From Amphirosellinia nigrospora (taxonomy: Eukaryota > Ascomycota > Sordariomycetes > Xylariales > Xylariaceae), in contig SCHM01000003.1 of the NCBI GenBank assembly GCA_004123355.1, positions 2,232,001-2,296,000 of the forward strand: DNA of 64,000 bases, in the 5' to 3' direction. The position numbers and the translations under genes were made by a program. Under the pieces are notes generated by a model. The model searched no databases. It saw only the letters and a program-made list of their open reading frames with translations, and was not told the DNA's origin. This document shows positions 1 through 11,900 of this stretch, piece by piece; the first letter of the stretch is position 1; every line of letters starts with the position of its first letter.

Positions 1-1081
1 CTCCGGACAGGAAAGAGCCCTGCTTTAGCGAGTGCAGGAATAACTGAACCTAGCATCATGGCCTCACAATGGCGGCTATCTTTGCCAACTTTGCAATATG
101 AGTTGCGTTGGTCTGTTTCTCCAGACAAGAAGAGGACCTCGATAGGCTCCTTGACAGCATCGGATCTGTGCTATCGTAGAGGCACGCGTCTTAGTAATTA
201 CGTCTGATATTTGAAGTTAGTTTATATTGCGATGAGTATGATTCATATAGGTCTTACCGAGTAGATCATGAGGCATTAGCATATCTTCGAGCGGGTGCCC
301 AGAGATATTCACAATCTTGCCGTCGCCGTCGATCTTGGCGCTCACGATAAGGGCATCGACGTTTCTCTATATAACCGCAGTTCACCAAAGGTCCAAGCAA
401 TGCTGCGGAGATTCTAGAGTTAGCAGGTTTACAGCCTATGAAGGGACAAAGTTATAAAGCCCCATAAACGCGACGTGCCTGAGCTCCATACAGAAGGGGA
501 TGTGGAAAGATAGGAATACTCACTGGAGAGCTTTGTGACATTCGAATAGCAATCGACCTCAGCAACAAAGTTGGTCAGGTTTGAAGACCATTTTGCAGCC
601 CAAGGATACAAGATATGGGTGCACTTGTACTGACAAGCGACCTTTCCTAGCTCAAAGAGCTGATTGAGTGATGGCTCCTTTGGAACATGCTTGAAATCGT
701 AATGAATGATACGGAAGACTAGGTTGATCGCCTCTGGATCACCGGTCAGTTTCATTGTCTGGATCTCGCTCTTCTTCGCGTCATCGTTAACACCACGGGC
801 GGTCGCCGCATCGCCGTACAACGTAGTACGCCAGATAGAAGATGCACAAGCTAGAGCAGACGCGCAAACCATATAGATGGCAGGCTCGTCACCCGGCACC
901 TCGATGATGACCTCTAGATCAGCATCTGCGTGAAAGTAAATGGCCGGGCTCTCAGATGTAGCGTCAGTCTCTGGAATGGGGGTCAGGGCACGGGGATTGC
1001 GGGTGTTAGATCTGTGGTCTCCTTGGCCTCCTCGACATCCGTAGGCTCAACGGGAGATACTCGTTCCTCAACAGACGCCAT
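1..1081 (-). CDS. BTB/POZ domain protein, 3' end beyond window
   Basis: Fungal BTB/POZ-fold protein of unknown specific role; BTB domains mediate dimerisation or adaptor binding. Read on the minus strand from ATG at 1081, an acidic N-terminus leads to the BTB core (PAIYMVCASALACASSIWRT, then RIIHYDFKHVPKEPSLNQLF and CQYKCTHILYPWAAKW), followed by AWTFGELRLYRET, IVNISGHPLEDMLMPHDLL and, near the edge, CEAMMLGSVIPALAKAGLFP. This order matches a large fungal family of BTB proteins as I know it. An intron is well supported at about 403-523 and a second donor lies at 257. The conserved stretches lie in different frames: breaks fall near 990, near 540 (before CHKAL) and near 345. The stop codon is not in the window. 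Assignment to the family is firm; whether the gene is intact in the organism is unclear. Confidence 0.75.
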
Positions 1082-3099
1082 GGCTAAGGAACAATGGTAA
1101 TGCCGAAGGGTAAGGGACGCTTCTTTATCAGAATACAACGTGGGCAGCGATGATTCACAGTCTGGCTGGGGTAAGGTGCAGGATTGGCGGTGTGATATTG
1201 GAAACTGGGCAGGTTCTGTTTTTTTTGGATGTGGAACTGTTGACTAGAATCTGAAGGTTGACAGGGCAGGGCAGACAACAGGTAAAGCAGGCAACAAAGG
1301 CACCTCCTGTCAGTACTGCAATAGCCAGAATATGGGCTGGCTCCTTCCTGATGTGTAAGGTATACACCAAGTGAGCACCCAGAATGTACCTAGCTCGAAC
1401 ATAGGTTCCTGCCTAAATTTGCTACCTCCCTGTACCATTTACTCATAGAAGGCACCGTACGCCAGGTAGCTCTAACATTAGGTAACCTTAGGTTGCTCCT
1501 GCCTATGGCAGACCGGTTTCCATTAGGTGCCCAGTGTGATGCCATCCTCTATCTTAGACCAAGCTCGCAACCAAAGCACAGATACCTAACGACAACTTCC
1601 TACCTATCAGGTAGGTTAGGTAACGAGCAAGTAGTGTGGATGCATCTGCCCAGGCCCGTCTTCACCCCTAGTCACGTTCAACATATAATAATAAAGTCAA
1701 GTCGACGCTGTCAAACACATATCGACGGTCCACCAAACCACTTTTACCTCAAATATACACGCTGCTGTAGGTCTGCTGTCGTTAAACATTTAGTATGTAG
1801 GCAACCATGATTGTCGAAGAGCTGTATATATCTCAAGGCCCTTTCATCTGTTTGCTCAGGATTTAGTTGCCTACGCTTATAGCTCACAACACAAGAGCAT
1901 TGCCCCTCTCTCGCATTTTTCAAAGGCCTTAACTCTCACAACAATTTGTCCATGCTTTCTATCCGGAATCCCCCCTTGTACACTTTCCATCCTTTCCCCT
2001 GAAATGTCGTTTTCAAACACATGTTGCAGCTCCTTCCTTGTTGTCATAGGAAATCAGTTTAGGTTGAGCCTCTACTCACGCTTGCACTATTACTCGTTCT
2101 GCAGGACTTTTGTACTTTCTTTTTTCAGGCTGCGTAATTGATGCATATATCTCAGGTAGGCTCGAAGTAAAAACAAATAGTAAGGAGCTCTGTTTACATT
2201 GCTTCATAGTCCAAAACCGCTGTTTTAGCTCACTCCACTGTGACTCCCATGGTCCTGCCGAAAACTAAAATGCTATCATGATGAATTATAATTCAGACTA
2301 CATCTATTCGTATCACATGGGTTGTAAAGCCCTTACAGCCACCTTCCGCTAAACTAAAAGGTAAACAAACCTTATCCTTCAGCACATGTGATAACTTGAC
2401 TATTGCTCCCTCAAAAAGATAAGTTTAGTAGATATAGGAACCAGCTATAAGCTGAGAATCTGGGGAGTAGAGGATAAGGTAACATAAGCACTGGTTACTA
2501 CGAAACTGTGGGAGAGTGTAAGAGGTAGACAGTGATATAGATGTGCTCATGCAGATCTCCGAAATTTTGATGCCAGCCGGCCTAGAATGTTATGTCTCAA
2601 TCCGAGCCTCTCCTCGTGGTTTGGGCCTCTAGGTTTCTCTCCTACTATGCATGTTGTTCTATAGGATCATGTGCTTAAACGTTTGTGGGTGCCTGTTATA
2701 GCTGGGTTGGGGCTCAACTGCAGAAGGGAAACTATTTGATTCTAGCCGAGTGGCAACAGATGTGCAGTAGTTCTAAGAAATTCGATTCGCTTGTCTATCC
2801 CGAAAGCCCTCCACACGGCATATCATACAAGAAACGCTCACACAAACACATGGAGATGTTGCCTCGTCTCCTCCAACCTGCCCTGAAAAGCAAGGGGCAA
2901 AAAATTCCAGAGATTATTAGGAAAACCGATACCCGTTGCCAAAGGATGAATGTTTCATTCGCGCTTCGTGAACCTCGAGGCGAATGAAAGAGTTTACCGC
3001 TTCTCGGTGCGGACAACTGAGAGCTGCCTACGTGAACCATAGCGGAGGATAGCCGAGCTCAGTTGCTAGTCATATAGGCCATACTTCTCTGAGTGGTCT
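1082..3099. other. Intergenic region, no supported gene
   Basis: About 2 kb between the BTB gene and UBC6. Short open frames exist on both strands (for example about 1493-1810 and 2685-2987), but they show no recognisable domain, no splice pattern and no codon regularity. CCTA/TAGG-rich motifs around 1380-1630 resemble the low-complexity promoter motifs common in filamentous fungi and would suit the promoter of the leftward BTB gene. I see nothing else here. Confidence 0.5.
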
Positions 3100-4007
3100 C
3101 TATGCATCTTCTGCTTCGCCTAGAAGCCGAGCAATCAAAACATAGACGAATATCACCCTCCCATGACGAGAAGCCGGTTACGGCCTAACCACCCAGTGCC
3201 AGCGTCTCTTTGCTGAACAACCGTATCGACCACAGTCTGTGTTTGCCCCCCTGCTCGCCGCCCCCAGCGCAGGCCCGCAGGAGGTACGAATGGTCTCTCC
3301 GGTAGCTGGATTGATGTTCTTCTCGGCTATCCATCTCCAGTTCTCCTTATCTACGTCGGCCCACTCCGATCGGAACTTGGCACCCCCATCGCCGGCCTTA
3401 ACGTTGCCTTTTTGCGCCGGGTTCTTGACGTGTGAGCCGCCACCTGTTGAATTCCACCACCGTGACCGCTCAGCATACATCTTGCGCTCCCGTGCTGTGG
3501 CCGACACGGATCCTGTGGTCATCTCCTCCGACGTCATAAATGACAGCAGGCCGATTAAAATGGTCGAGACTTCCCAGGCCGGGTTGAAGGACTTTGGATG
3601 GAAGTCAGAAATGGAGAGACAGAGTCTGGTCGAGGGCTGGAAACGGCCGGATGGTGTGTGCATCCTAATGGCCGGGGGCGCAAAGGGGTAGTTGGGCGGG
3701 AAAATCAAGGTTCCCCAGTACTGTCCGCCATAGTACGGGGTGTCTTCGGGTCCTGTGATGATATAATGCCACCTGGTATCTGTTAGGACGAATGCGAGTG
3801 CTGGGGATTGCATGCGCACATACTCGAGAATATTAGACTCGGACGGGTGAGCCGATATATAGGTGGTGGGTTTTCAGAGATCGTCTTGTATTCGCGCGCC
3901 AACTGAGCAAGAACATGTTAGCTAATAGATCTATATACGGATGCATAGGGCATCGCAAATAGAGGCCAGTGAAGACATACGCGCTTGGTCGCCTGTTTGC
4001 TGGCCAT
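3100..4007 (-). CDS. UBC6: ER-membrane ubiquitin-conjugating enzyme E2 (UBC6/UBE2J type)
   Basis: Tail-anchored E2 that transfers ubiquitin to ERAD substrates at the cytosolic face of the ER. Exon 1 encodes MASKQATKR, then a 78-bp intron (3903-3980, GTATGT...CTCAG), then LAREYKTISENPPP. The UBC core is unmistakable: ITGPEDTPYYGGQYWGTLIF, FPPNYPFAPPAIRMHTPSGR and LCLSISDFHPKSFNPAWEVS, with the catalytic Cys in LCLSISDFHP as in UBC6 rather than the usual HPN-containing core. WNSTGGGSHVK and GDGGAKFRSEW follow, then a hydrophobic C-terminal anchor (VIFVYVLIARLLGEAEDA, stop at 3100-3102). Length is about 276 aa, close to family size. Three one-base frame breaks, near 3862, 3235 and 3155, separate conserved segments. 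It diverges from the SAM50 gene over about 620 bp. The family call is very secure. Confidence 0.93.
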
Positions 4008-4631
4008 CGGACTTGATTCTGTTAAACTATACGGACGCGGTGAATGAAATCTGTCCCTTGGCGGGCAGGGGAGCGATGCAAGGCGTGCAATAGCGGCTTG
4101 GGGCGGATCTGAAGGCACGGGGCGTGAAGGCGGGCGCCGAGTGACTGATGACCGATGGGTTAGATGGCCGAAAGAAGCTGTTAACGATGACCTAATGTGT
4201 AGTGAGAGGGGGAGTGTCGCGGCGTCGCAGCGCAGGGCACTGTTGGTATGGGTGATTTGAGAAGCAATAAGGCTGTTCCCTGTCGGCCATGAATCATTGT
4301 CATGTTTGAGTGGATCCGCAAAGGGGTTTTGGGGCCTGACCTCTTGCCCGACTTGGCTGTGACCCCACTGTAGAATGGGACTAAAGCGCATGTGCTTAGC
4401 GGCAACAGGGGCCAAGTGTGGAGCGCCCCGTACTCACCAGCCACAAAGCTCCGATCTAAGCCCCGCCACAACCCTGGAAGGGACCCTGGGGCTAGTGACT
4501 TGCCTTCTTGAAGGTACACTTTTTTATCAGTTGATTTGTTGAGAGCTCCCAGATTCCTCGGCTCGTGATTACCACACAAAAACACAACCACCTATTTACC
4601 TTAGGGCCAGACGGGCCTTCCACTAGCTGCT
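4008..4631. promoter_or_regulatory. Shared divergent promoter region of UBC6 and SAM50
   Basis: A 624-bp spacer separates the start codons of UBC6 (leftward, ATG at 4007) and SAM50 (rightward, ATG at 4632), so both promoters must lie here unless the 5' leaders are very short. Open frames running through it on the minus strand (about 4181-4591) have no recognisable product. No individual transcription-factor site can be named from the sequence. Confidence 0.5.
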
Positions 4632-6366
4632 ATGGTTCAGGCTCCCTCACCTGGAGACGATGATGCAAGCTATCCATCTTCCCATCAGTTGGTGCATCCA
4701 CTGCTAATCAACCATGTCCCCAGGCCTTCGAGAGCTTGCTCAAGAAAGAAGCAAGCTCCGTCGAGCAGCGAGCAACTCGGGAGAGGACACAACTCCACGG
4801 GAACGAATCCGACCAGCGACTGGCGCAGTTGGTTAGCATGTCTTGACAGATGATCTATCGGTCTACACTGGCTGACTCTACAGCTCTCACAAAACCAAAC
4901 GCTACCCGTCACCCTCTCGTCCATCCAGATTCATGGCGCCAAGAACACGCGAAAGTCGTTCCTCAACCCTCTCTTCCAACCCCTGGTGGAGGACAGTCGC
5001 AATGCCAACTACACATTAGCCAACCTCTTAAAAGAGGTTGGCAGCACCGTCGAAACGCTGGGGAAATTTGGTAATGACGACCATGGCGCATCCTTCACGG
5101 CAGCAGACGCATGCTGACCCTCCTTATCTTAAGACATCTTCCACCCTGGCATCATGGTTCACCTCTCTCAACCTCCCATCTCGACCCGTCAACCTCCCCC
5201 GACCGACCTTGAAGTCTCCCTCCGAGTCCGAGAGAAATCTCGGTGTTGTTGAAAACAGGCACGGATTTGGGCAATACGGAAGGCTCCGCCTATGGAACCA
5301 TGCTTTGCGAAACATCTTCGGTGGGGCAGAATTCTTGTCTGTAAACGCTTCGGCAGGCACAAGAACCCGGTCGGCGTACAGCGCTGAATTCTCCACCCCG
5401 ATAAAAAGTAATCCCAACCTGAGGCTCAGCGTAGATGGGTTGGCCAGTAGTACTCATAAGCCATGGGCAAGCCACGAAGAGCTTCTCAAAGGCGGCGGGC
5501 TAAGGCTGAACTGGGCAAAGGAAAATGGTGATCGTTTCCAAGTTGGCTATTCCGGCACATGGAGACAGTTAACTAGCCTGGCCGCCAAGCAAGTCCTGCG
5601 GTGCGTGGCGATGCCGGGGACTCCGTCAAGAGTGCTATAACATACCTATTCCAACGAGAGCGAAGGGACAATCCGATGCTTCCGCAAAACGGCTACATGA
5701 TAAAAACAAATACCGAGCTTGCCGGATGGGGTCCTTTAGGAGGGGACGTCGGTTTCTCTAAAAGTGAAATGGAGGTTGCAGGTGCCGTGCCGATCCCCTT
5801 ACCGGGTGTGAAAGGGCCGTCTGGTGTTTCCATCGGATGTGGGTTCCGAGCTGGAATGCTGTATCCTCTGCCTCTGTCCTTCGGCTTGGGCGGGGCGTCG
5901 CCCAGCCGGCTCAACGACCGGTTTACTCTGGGAGGACCTACGGATGTCCGCGGCTTTTCTTTAGGCGGTTTAGGTCCGAGAGATGGTGCCGATGCGCTCG
6001 GGGGCGATGTTTTTGCGCGCCGGCAGTGTGAATATGCTCTTTCCGCTACCCAGAGTTGGGCCCGATTCCCCCTTCCGAATCCAGTTATTCGCCAACGGCG
6101 GCAGATCAGTTGCGATGAGAAACAAAACCAAGAAAAATGATACCGCCTCTGGGCAGCGCATGGATGCAAGCTCAATCCTGAATGGTATGTTATCTGCCAC
6201 GAAAGAGGCTGGCACCGGCCTGCCCAGCATATCTGCCGGCGTGGGGCTGGTTTATGCGCACCCCGTCGCAAGGTTTGAGCTTAACTTCAGCTTGCCCCTC
6301 GTCACGCGCGCAGGTGAAGAAAGCAGGAAAGGTCTACAAGTTGGTGTTGGCATCAACTTCCTATGA
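4632..6366 (+). CDS. SAM50: SAM50/Tob55, mitochondrial outer-membrane beta-barrel insertase
   Basis: Core subunit of the SAM complex, an Omp85-family protein that inserts beta-barrel proteins into the mitochondrial outer membrane. Introns are clear at 4832-4883 and 5071-5133. The N-terminal POTRA-like part reads TLPVTLSSIQIHGAKNTRKS and LANLLKEVGSTVETLGKFG, then DIFHPGIMVHLSQPP. The barrel carries NIFGGAEFLSVNASAGTRTR, RRDNPMLPQNGYMIKT, RLNDRFTLGGPTDVRGFSLG (the Omp85 RGF motif) and ends GVGLVYAHPVARFELNFSLP ... GLQVGVGINFL. Total coding length is about 540 aa, normal for fungal SAM50. Frame breaks of one base lie near 5243, 5296, 5588 and 6017. The segment between about 4680 and 4715 is also uncertain and may hide a further break. 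Identification is very secure; the exact N-terminus is not. Confidence 0.93.
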
Positions 6367-6934
6367 TCCTGTCTAGGTTCGTGTGCCAGTTCCTGATGCT
6401 GGGATACGAACTGTAGTATTAGTTGGGGACCGATATAGATTTACCATGCAAAAACTTATAGACAAATGTGGTCATAGCAATTCCTGACTTCCAGCACCCA
6501 ATTTCCCTGGAGAAGAGTGCTTCAAGAAAGAGGAGTAAAAGCAAAATATCAAGGCGCTCTATACAGGAAACTGGTCGCACTACGAGGACTCCTACACCCT
6601 GGACTGTACATATCGTATGGCGACAACAGACATTGATGTTCATTCTATCCATGCGCGGAATGATTACCTCAAGTGCTACTGCTACAGCGTGACACATTAA
6701 ACCCTATATAATGTCATACTAGACCAAGCCCTATTCAAGATGAATAAGATAACTAAAAAGATCCATGAAAAATATAGTAAAACTCTCATTTGTATAATAA
6801 AACAAAACAGTTCTTACAACATGATTATTTCACATTTTAAGACTTGACCTGTCTGGCGGTTATGCCGAGCTTTGAGATAGGTAATAGAGTATAAGATGAC
6901 TATAAAGGTTAAGTAGGTATTAATATTGCATATA
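6367..6934. other. SAM50 downstream region and edge of the AT-rich block
   Basis: No gene is evident. AT content rises gradually from about 6700 before the inverted-repeat boundary at 6935. This may be RIP leakage from the adjacent repeat block into single-copy DNA, or simply a 3' intergenic spacer. Confidence 0.4.
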
Positions 6935-6965
6935 AATCTAATACACTAATTCTAAAACGAATATC
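6935..6965 (+). repeat. Left terminal inverted repeat, first part
   Basis: First 31 bp of the left inverted repeat of the outer element, cut here by the LTR element. The final five bases (6961-6965, ATATC) recur at 21423-21427 as the target-site duplication. The repeat continues at 21428. Confidence 0.75.
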
Positions 6966-7227
6966 TATAATAGATATAACATAGGTAGAAGGTTTAAATA
7001 CCTAATTTACTCTATATTAAAAGCTAATATTCTATTTAAAGAAAAAAAGAAAAAATACTAGTATATTAACTTATAAATAACAATAAGTATTTATAAATAT
7101 ATACCTCATACCGCCTAGTACTGCTACTATATACCGCTTAGCTTAGTACTGCTATATATTCTTTATAGGGCAGCTATAGTGCAGCTATAGCCATAAATAA
7201 ATAGGTTAAAAAAATAGAGCTATAATA
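6966..7227 (-). repeat. LTR of the minus-strand retroelement (3' LTR)
   Basis: Matches the right copy over its full length, with shared blocks such as ATTAAAAGCTAATATTCTA and CCGCCTAGTACTGC. This copy is much richer in T and A than the right copy; most differences are C/T or G/A. Confidence 0.75.
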
Positions 7228-8669
7228 ACCCCCTTTTTTAAAAAGACTCGACCCGAGTTTGTTAATACGTATAAAGCTTTAGAACTATAAGTTTATTTGT
7301 TTTATATATAAAAAATTAAACAATAAATTTTTAAAATTAATATTTTTAGGCTAAAAGTTCCTTTCGGTTTTTAATAACTATAAAATTTTAAAGCTTTTTA
7401 TATTCCCGTTATACTATTAGCTATTTAAACAATCGATTATATAATAATTATACCGTTTAATATATTTTATTATTTATTATATAAGTTTTTATTTTTTTTT
7501 GTATTTTTTATATATCTATCTTTACAAACTTATTATTATTTTTATATTCTACTATAAACTTTTTTTTTTTATAGCTTCTAGCTAATTATCTAATTGTAAT
7601 AATAAGCTTATTATATTTAAGTTCGCTTTATAATATTTTTTAGTTTTTTTGCAAAATTATATAAATTTATAGCTAAATATTATTTATTATTATATTTTTA
7701 TTTTTTTATATTATTTATAATATAACTTATATAATATAAATACGCGAAAATAATATTTTTTTAATTTTTAATTTTTTTTTCGAAACTAAAGTTTACTATT
7801 TTACTTTTTAATTGTTTATATTTTTAGCCTAACAAAAAATTATTTAAATTATTATAAAAATCGGCATAAAACTATTTTTTTTACGCTAGTTATTAAATAA
7901 TTATAATTAAAAATATTAAAATTATTTAATCGTACCTTTTTAATTTATAATAATTTTTTATAAAATAATCTAGCTTATTATTAAAATAGTTAATTTATTT
8001 ACTTTTTATATAGTATATAATATAATTTCTAATAATAAAATTAAAATCTTTTTTATATTTATTAGCTTAAATAATTATTTTTTGCTATATTTTTTTTACG
8101 TTTTATTTAGCAACCTTAACGTACTTTTATATATTATATAAATACTTAGGCCTTTTTTTATTTAACCTCTTTTTAACTAAACGATTAATTAGCTTTTTAG
8201 CTTTAAACTTTTAATTAATATTATTTTTATTAATCGGCTTATAAAAACCTCCTTTAATATTAAACTATTAAATAACTTATAAAATAAAAATACTTATATT
8301 ATATCTAAATAAATAATATTTTTAACTAATTTTTTTAAAAATAGCTTATAAAAAATTATAGCTTTTAGTTTATTTACTAATATATAATTTTAACTTATTT
8401 AATAGTTTATTTTATCTAATAAAAAAAGTTTAATTTTATTTTAAATTTTAAAATTAGTTCTTATAAAATTAGCTATAATTATAACTTTTAATTATTTATA
8501 ATAATTTTAGCTATTTAAACTTAATAAAAACTTTTAATAATATATTTTAGCTATTTTTCTAATAATAACCTCGTTTTTATATATAATCGTCCAAAAAATC
8601 TTAATTAATCGATTAATAATGTAAAAGTTATATTATTTTTATATTTATTTTTAAAAAAACTTTTAAAAT

Positions 8670-8985
8670 TGTCAGCATATAGATCTAGTACCTAATTGGC
8701 CCAGTAATAAATTACGTAATCACTGGTGCCTGGGTGGCTATGTGGCATAGTAGCACGTGGCTTTGTGTGTGCGCGCTGGATATTGCGCGCACGCGTGGAA
8801 AGAGCCCTTTCTACGCGGGATAAAAAGAATGTTAGGCTGCCGTAGCTACCTAGGCAAATTCTCTAGTATTTAATAAAATAGCCTACTCAGTTTATAACTA
8901 AAAAACTAAAAGTATATAATAGCACGAATATACCAATTAAGCCAACCAACCTAATATTGCCCCTAGTATTGATACCATTTTTATA
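8670..8985 (+). repeat. 5' LTR of the copia element
   Basis: Begins TGTCAGCATATAGATCTAG and matches 15655-15973 along its whole length. It keeps GC-rich stretches (8735-8830) that are partly eroded in the 3' copy. It ends where the alignment with the 3' LTR stops and where the AAAAT duplication predicts. Confidence 0.85.
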
Positions 8986-11900
8986 TAGTAGCTAGCGCAT
9001 TTTTACGATCAATCGACTTTTAAAGCGCTTAATTAGCGTATTTTAGCTATTTCCGGTAATCAACTTAGTCGCTTAATCAGTAGATACTAACTAAAAAAAA
9101 ATTAAAAAAAATTATCGCAAATCTAGGAATTAAAGTAATAAAATATCAACACCTACTCGACAAAATAACTAATCAACAAATTAACGCCTAACAACAACTA
9201 AAAGTAGCAATGCACAACCTTAAAATATACAAAAGCAAACTATACCAGAAAAAAAAAAATATAACAAAGTTACTAAGGACCTTAAAAAAAATCAAAAAGC
9301 AATCTGCTAATTATAAACATAAAATAGAGCTTATAAAAAATAAGTTCAACGAAATTATCGACAACCTAAAAAGTCAAACAGGTCAGATAAAAGGTTAGTT
9401 CTAGTTAATCCAGTTAATCTAGTTAATTAAGTTAATCCAGCTAGTAAAAATTATTCAAAGTATTTAATAATAAACAATATTATTAAGAAAGTAATTAGGA
9501 GGCATTAGGCCTTTCGGATAAAGCAGTAAAAAAAATAAATAAGTCTTCTAAAAAGTTTAGATCGATCGATTTCAAAAAAAAAAACCGAAGCGTAATTCTA
9601 CTAAAAAAGAGTCTAAAAGCAAAAAAAAAAAAAAGGTTACCCCTATTCCAGATTCAAACCCAGATTCGTCAAATTCGTCATCATCATCGTCAAATTCAAA
9701 AGAATCTAATAATACCCATATCAAACACAAGCATCACTTATCACGGAAGAACTCAAAAAAGCCCTATCTATAAATAAAACTAAACCAAAATAGCGCAAAT
9801 TTAAGCTAAAGCTTAATAAAAAAAACTACTTAAAAAAGCCCAGAACTAGTTAACATATCAACGCAATCTATACTTTACTATAAAAACTATTAAACACAAT
9901 CCTAAAAACTTTATTAGTTCGTATAAAAAACTAGTGCTAGCACAAACAATTACTAGCACGTTAAAACCAGCCTTTTTAAACCTAATTAAAAACATCGAAA
10001 AAAAGTCACGCATACTAAAAATCTTTAGTAAAACCTATAATACAACAGGCCAAATACACCAAAAAATATAAGACAACATTATTAATTATAAGTATAATAA
10101 GAAAAATCCGTACTCTTCACATCTAAATTCTTTAAAAATATAAAACAATATAAAGAACTAAAAAAAAAAATAAGCATAAACTAACAGGTTACAATATTTA
10201 TAGCTGCAATAAAAAATAAAGCAACAGCTTAGTATAATACTACCACCAAAGTCATAAAGCATAAAAATACCATATCCAAAATCTAGTCGATAAATTCAAC
10301 AATAACTTCAAAAACCGTATAAAAAAAAGCCCGAATCAAAAACCATAAAGAAAAAGGGTCCAATAACAACATTACTAACAAAAATAAAAGTTGTAGCAAA
10401 AGCAATAGCAAAAGCAAGAATTACAAGTTAAACTTTAAATCTAACTCTAAAGAAAAAAACTACAACAAAAAAAAAGGGCCCAAATACTTCAAGTGCGGCC
10501 AATAAGGTTATATTGCCAAAGATTGCCCTAACAAAAGTAGTAGCAACCAAAATCAGAACTCTAAACGATCAGAAACCTACAATATCTACAGCAAGCCCAT
10601 AAAAAGTCAAAAGCCACCCGCAGGCTTCAAAATAACTTTAGTTACTCTGCCCACATAAATATAAACACTCTACAAAGTCTAATAAATCTTTATAACCATA
10701 AAATATCACTTTTTCCCCTATTACACCTAGTTCATCCCTTTCTACTCCAAATAACTGCAGCACTACTAATTGCAAACAAAACCGCGTTATACGGGGTAAC
10801 CTCAAACCAAAAAGTTACCACGGCCTAAAAACCCTAACTTAAAAAACTCCAACCTAAAAAACCCCAACCCAGAGGACCCCAACTTAGAAAATCCTAACTC
10901 AGAAAATAGCCTCAGTCTCGATAATTGCACTAGGCCAGAAAAAAACGACAGCGGACCCGTTTACGGGGAAAATCACCGCAGACCCTTTTACGGAAAAAAA
11001 AACAACCGCAGACCCATCTGCCGCAGCAAGCCCGTTTATCAATCGAAAAATAACAAACCCTTTTATCAAGCGAAAGCCAGCTCCAGTAGTAACAAATCCA
11101 GAAATAATTCAAAGCCGATCATCAAGCCGGTCATCAAACAAAAAACCATAGCAGCAGTACCCCTGACCATATCTACCCCTATACCCTCGCCCTTAACAGC
11201 AATCCTAAACAACCCAGGTCAAAAAGACGCACCAAGTATTAAAGTCACTAGTAATAACGGACCAAATATTAAGGTCACTATACAAAAAGACAGTAGTGCC
11301 CTTAGGCACACTCACATCCTAGGGAATTATTACATTTTAGCATACAAGCGTTACATTCTATTTAATACAGGGTTAAATATAAAGATATACAACAATAAAG
11401 CCAACTTCGAAAAAAAATCAATAGTAAATCTAACCAAAAAAACGAAAAAATATACAATTTACACAAAGGGTAAACCTATACAAGTTAAAAAAATCAGCAC
11501 CGTTATAAGGAACTTCAAAACCCTTAATAAGGATAAACGCAATATAAGCGTAGGATATACCTTACTTATTCCATCGTTTTTGTTAAATATATTTTTAAAA
11601 AAAACTATATAAACAAAAAGCTATCTAAATAAATATACCATAAAAATAGCCGCAGAATAGCTATTACAAATCTTAATATTTAACGGCATAGTTTTTTCCT
11701 ATAGATATATAGGGAAAAAAGCTTTATATAATATATTAACCTCAAAAAAAACCGTAAAAATTCGCGCTAAGTATAGCAAACGAAGTTAAAGCGTTAAAAA
11801 AATTATTGCTTAAATCATTATTAGGGGAGAAAGTAAAAATAACCCCTAAAATTCAAAATAAGCTAATTCTCTAGCACCGTCGGCTATACCATCCTAGCAC

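Noticed and set aside
4181-4591. A 136-codon minus-strand frame between UBC6 and SAM50
   Set aside because: No domain or orthologue pattern is recognised and it overlaps the region that must hold both promoters.
9210-9398. A 62-codon lysine-rich coiled-coil-like open frame in the AT-rich block
   Set aside because: It lies in the gag-like region of the copia fossil and is part of that element, not a separate gene.
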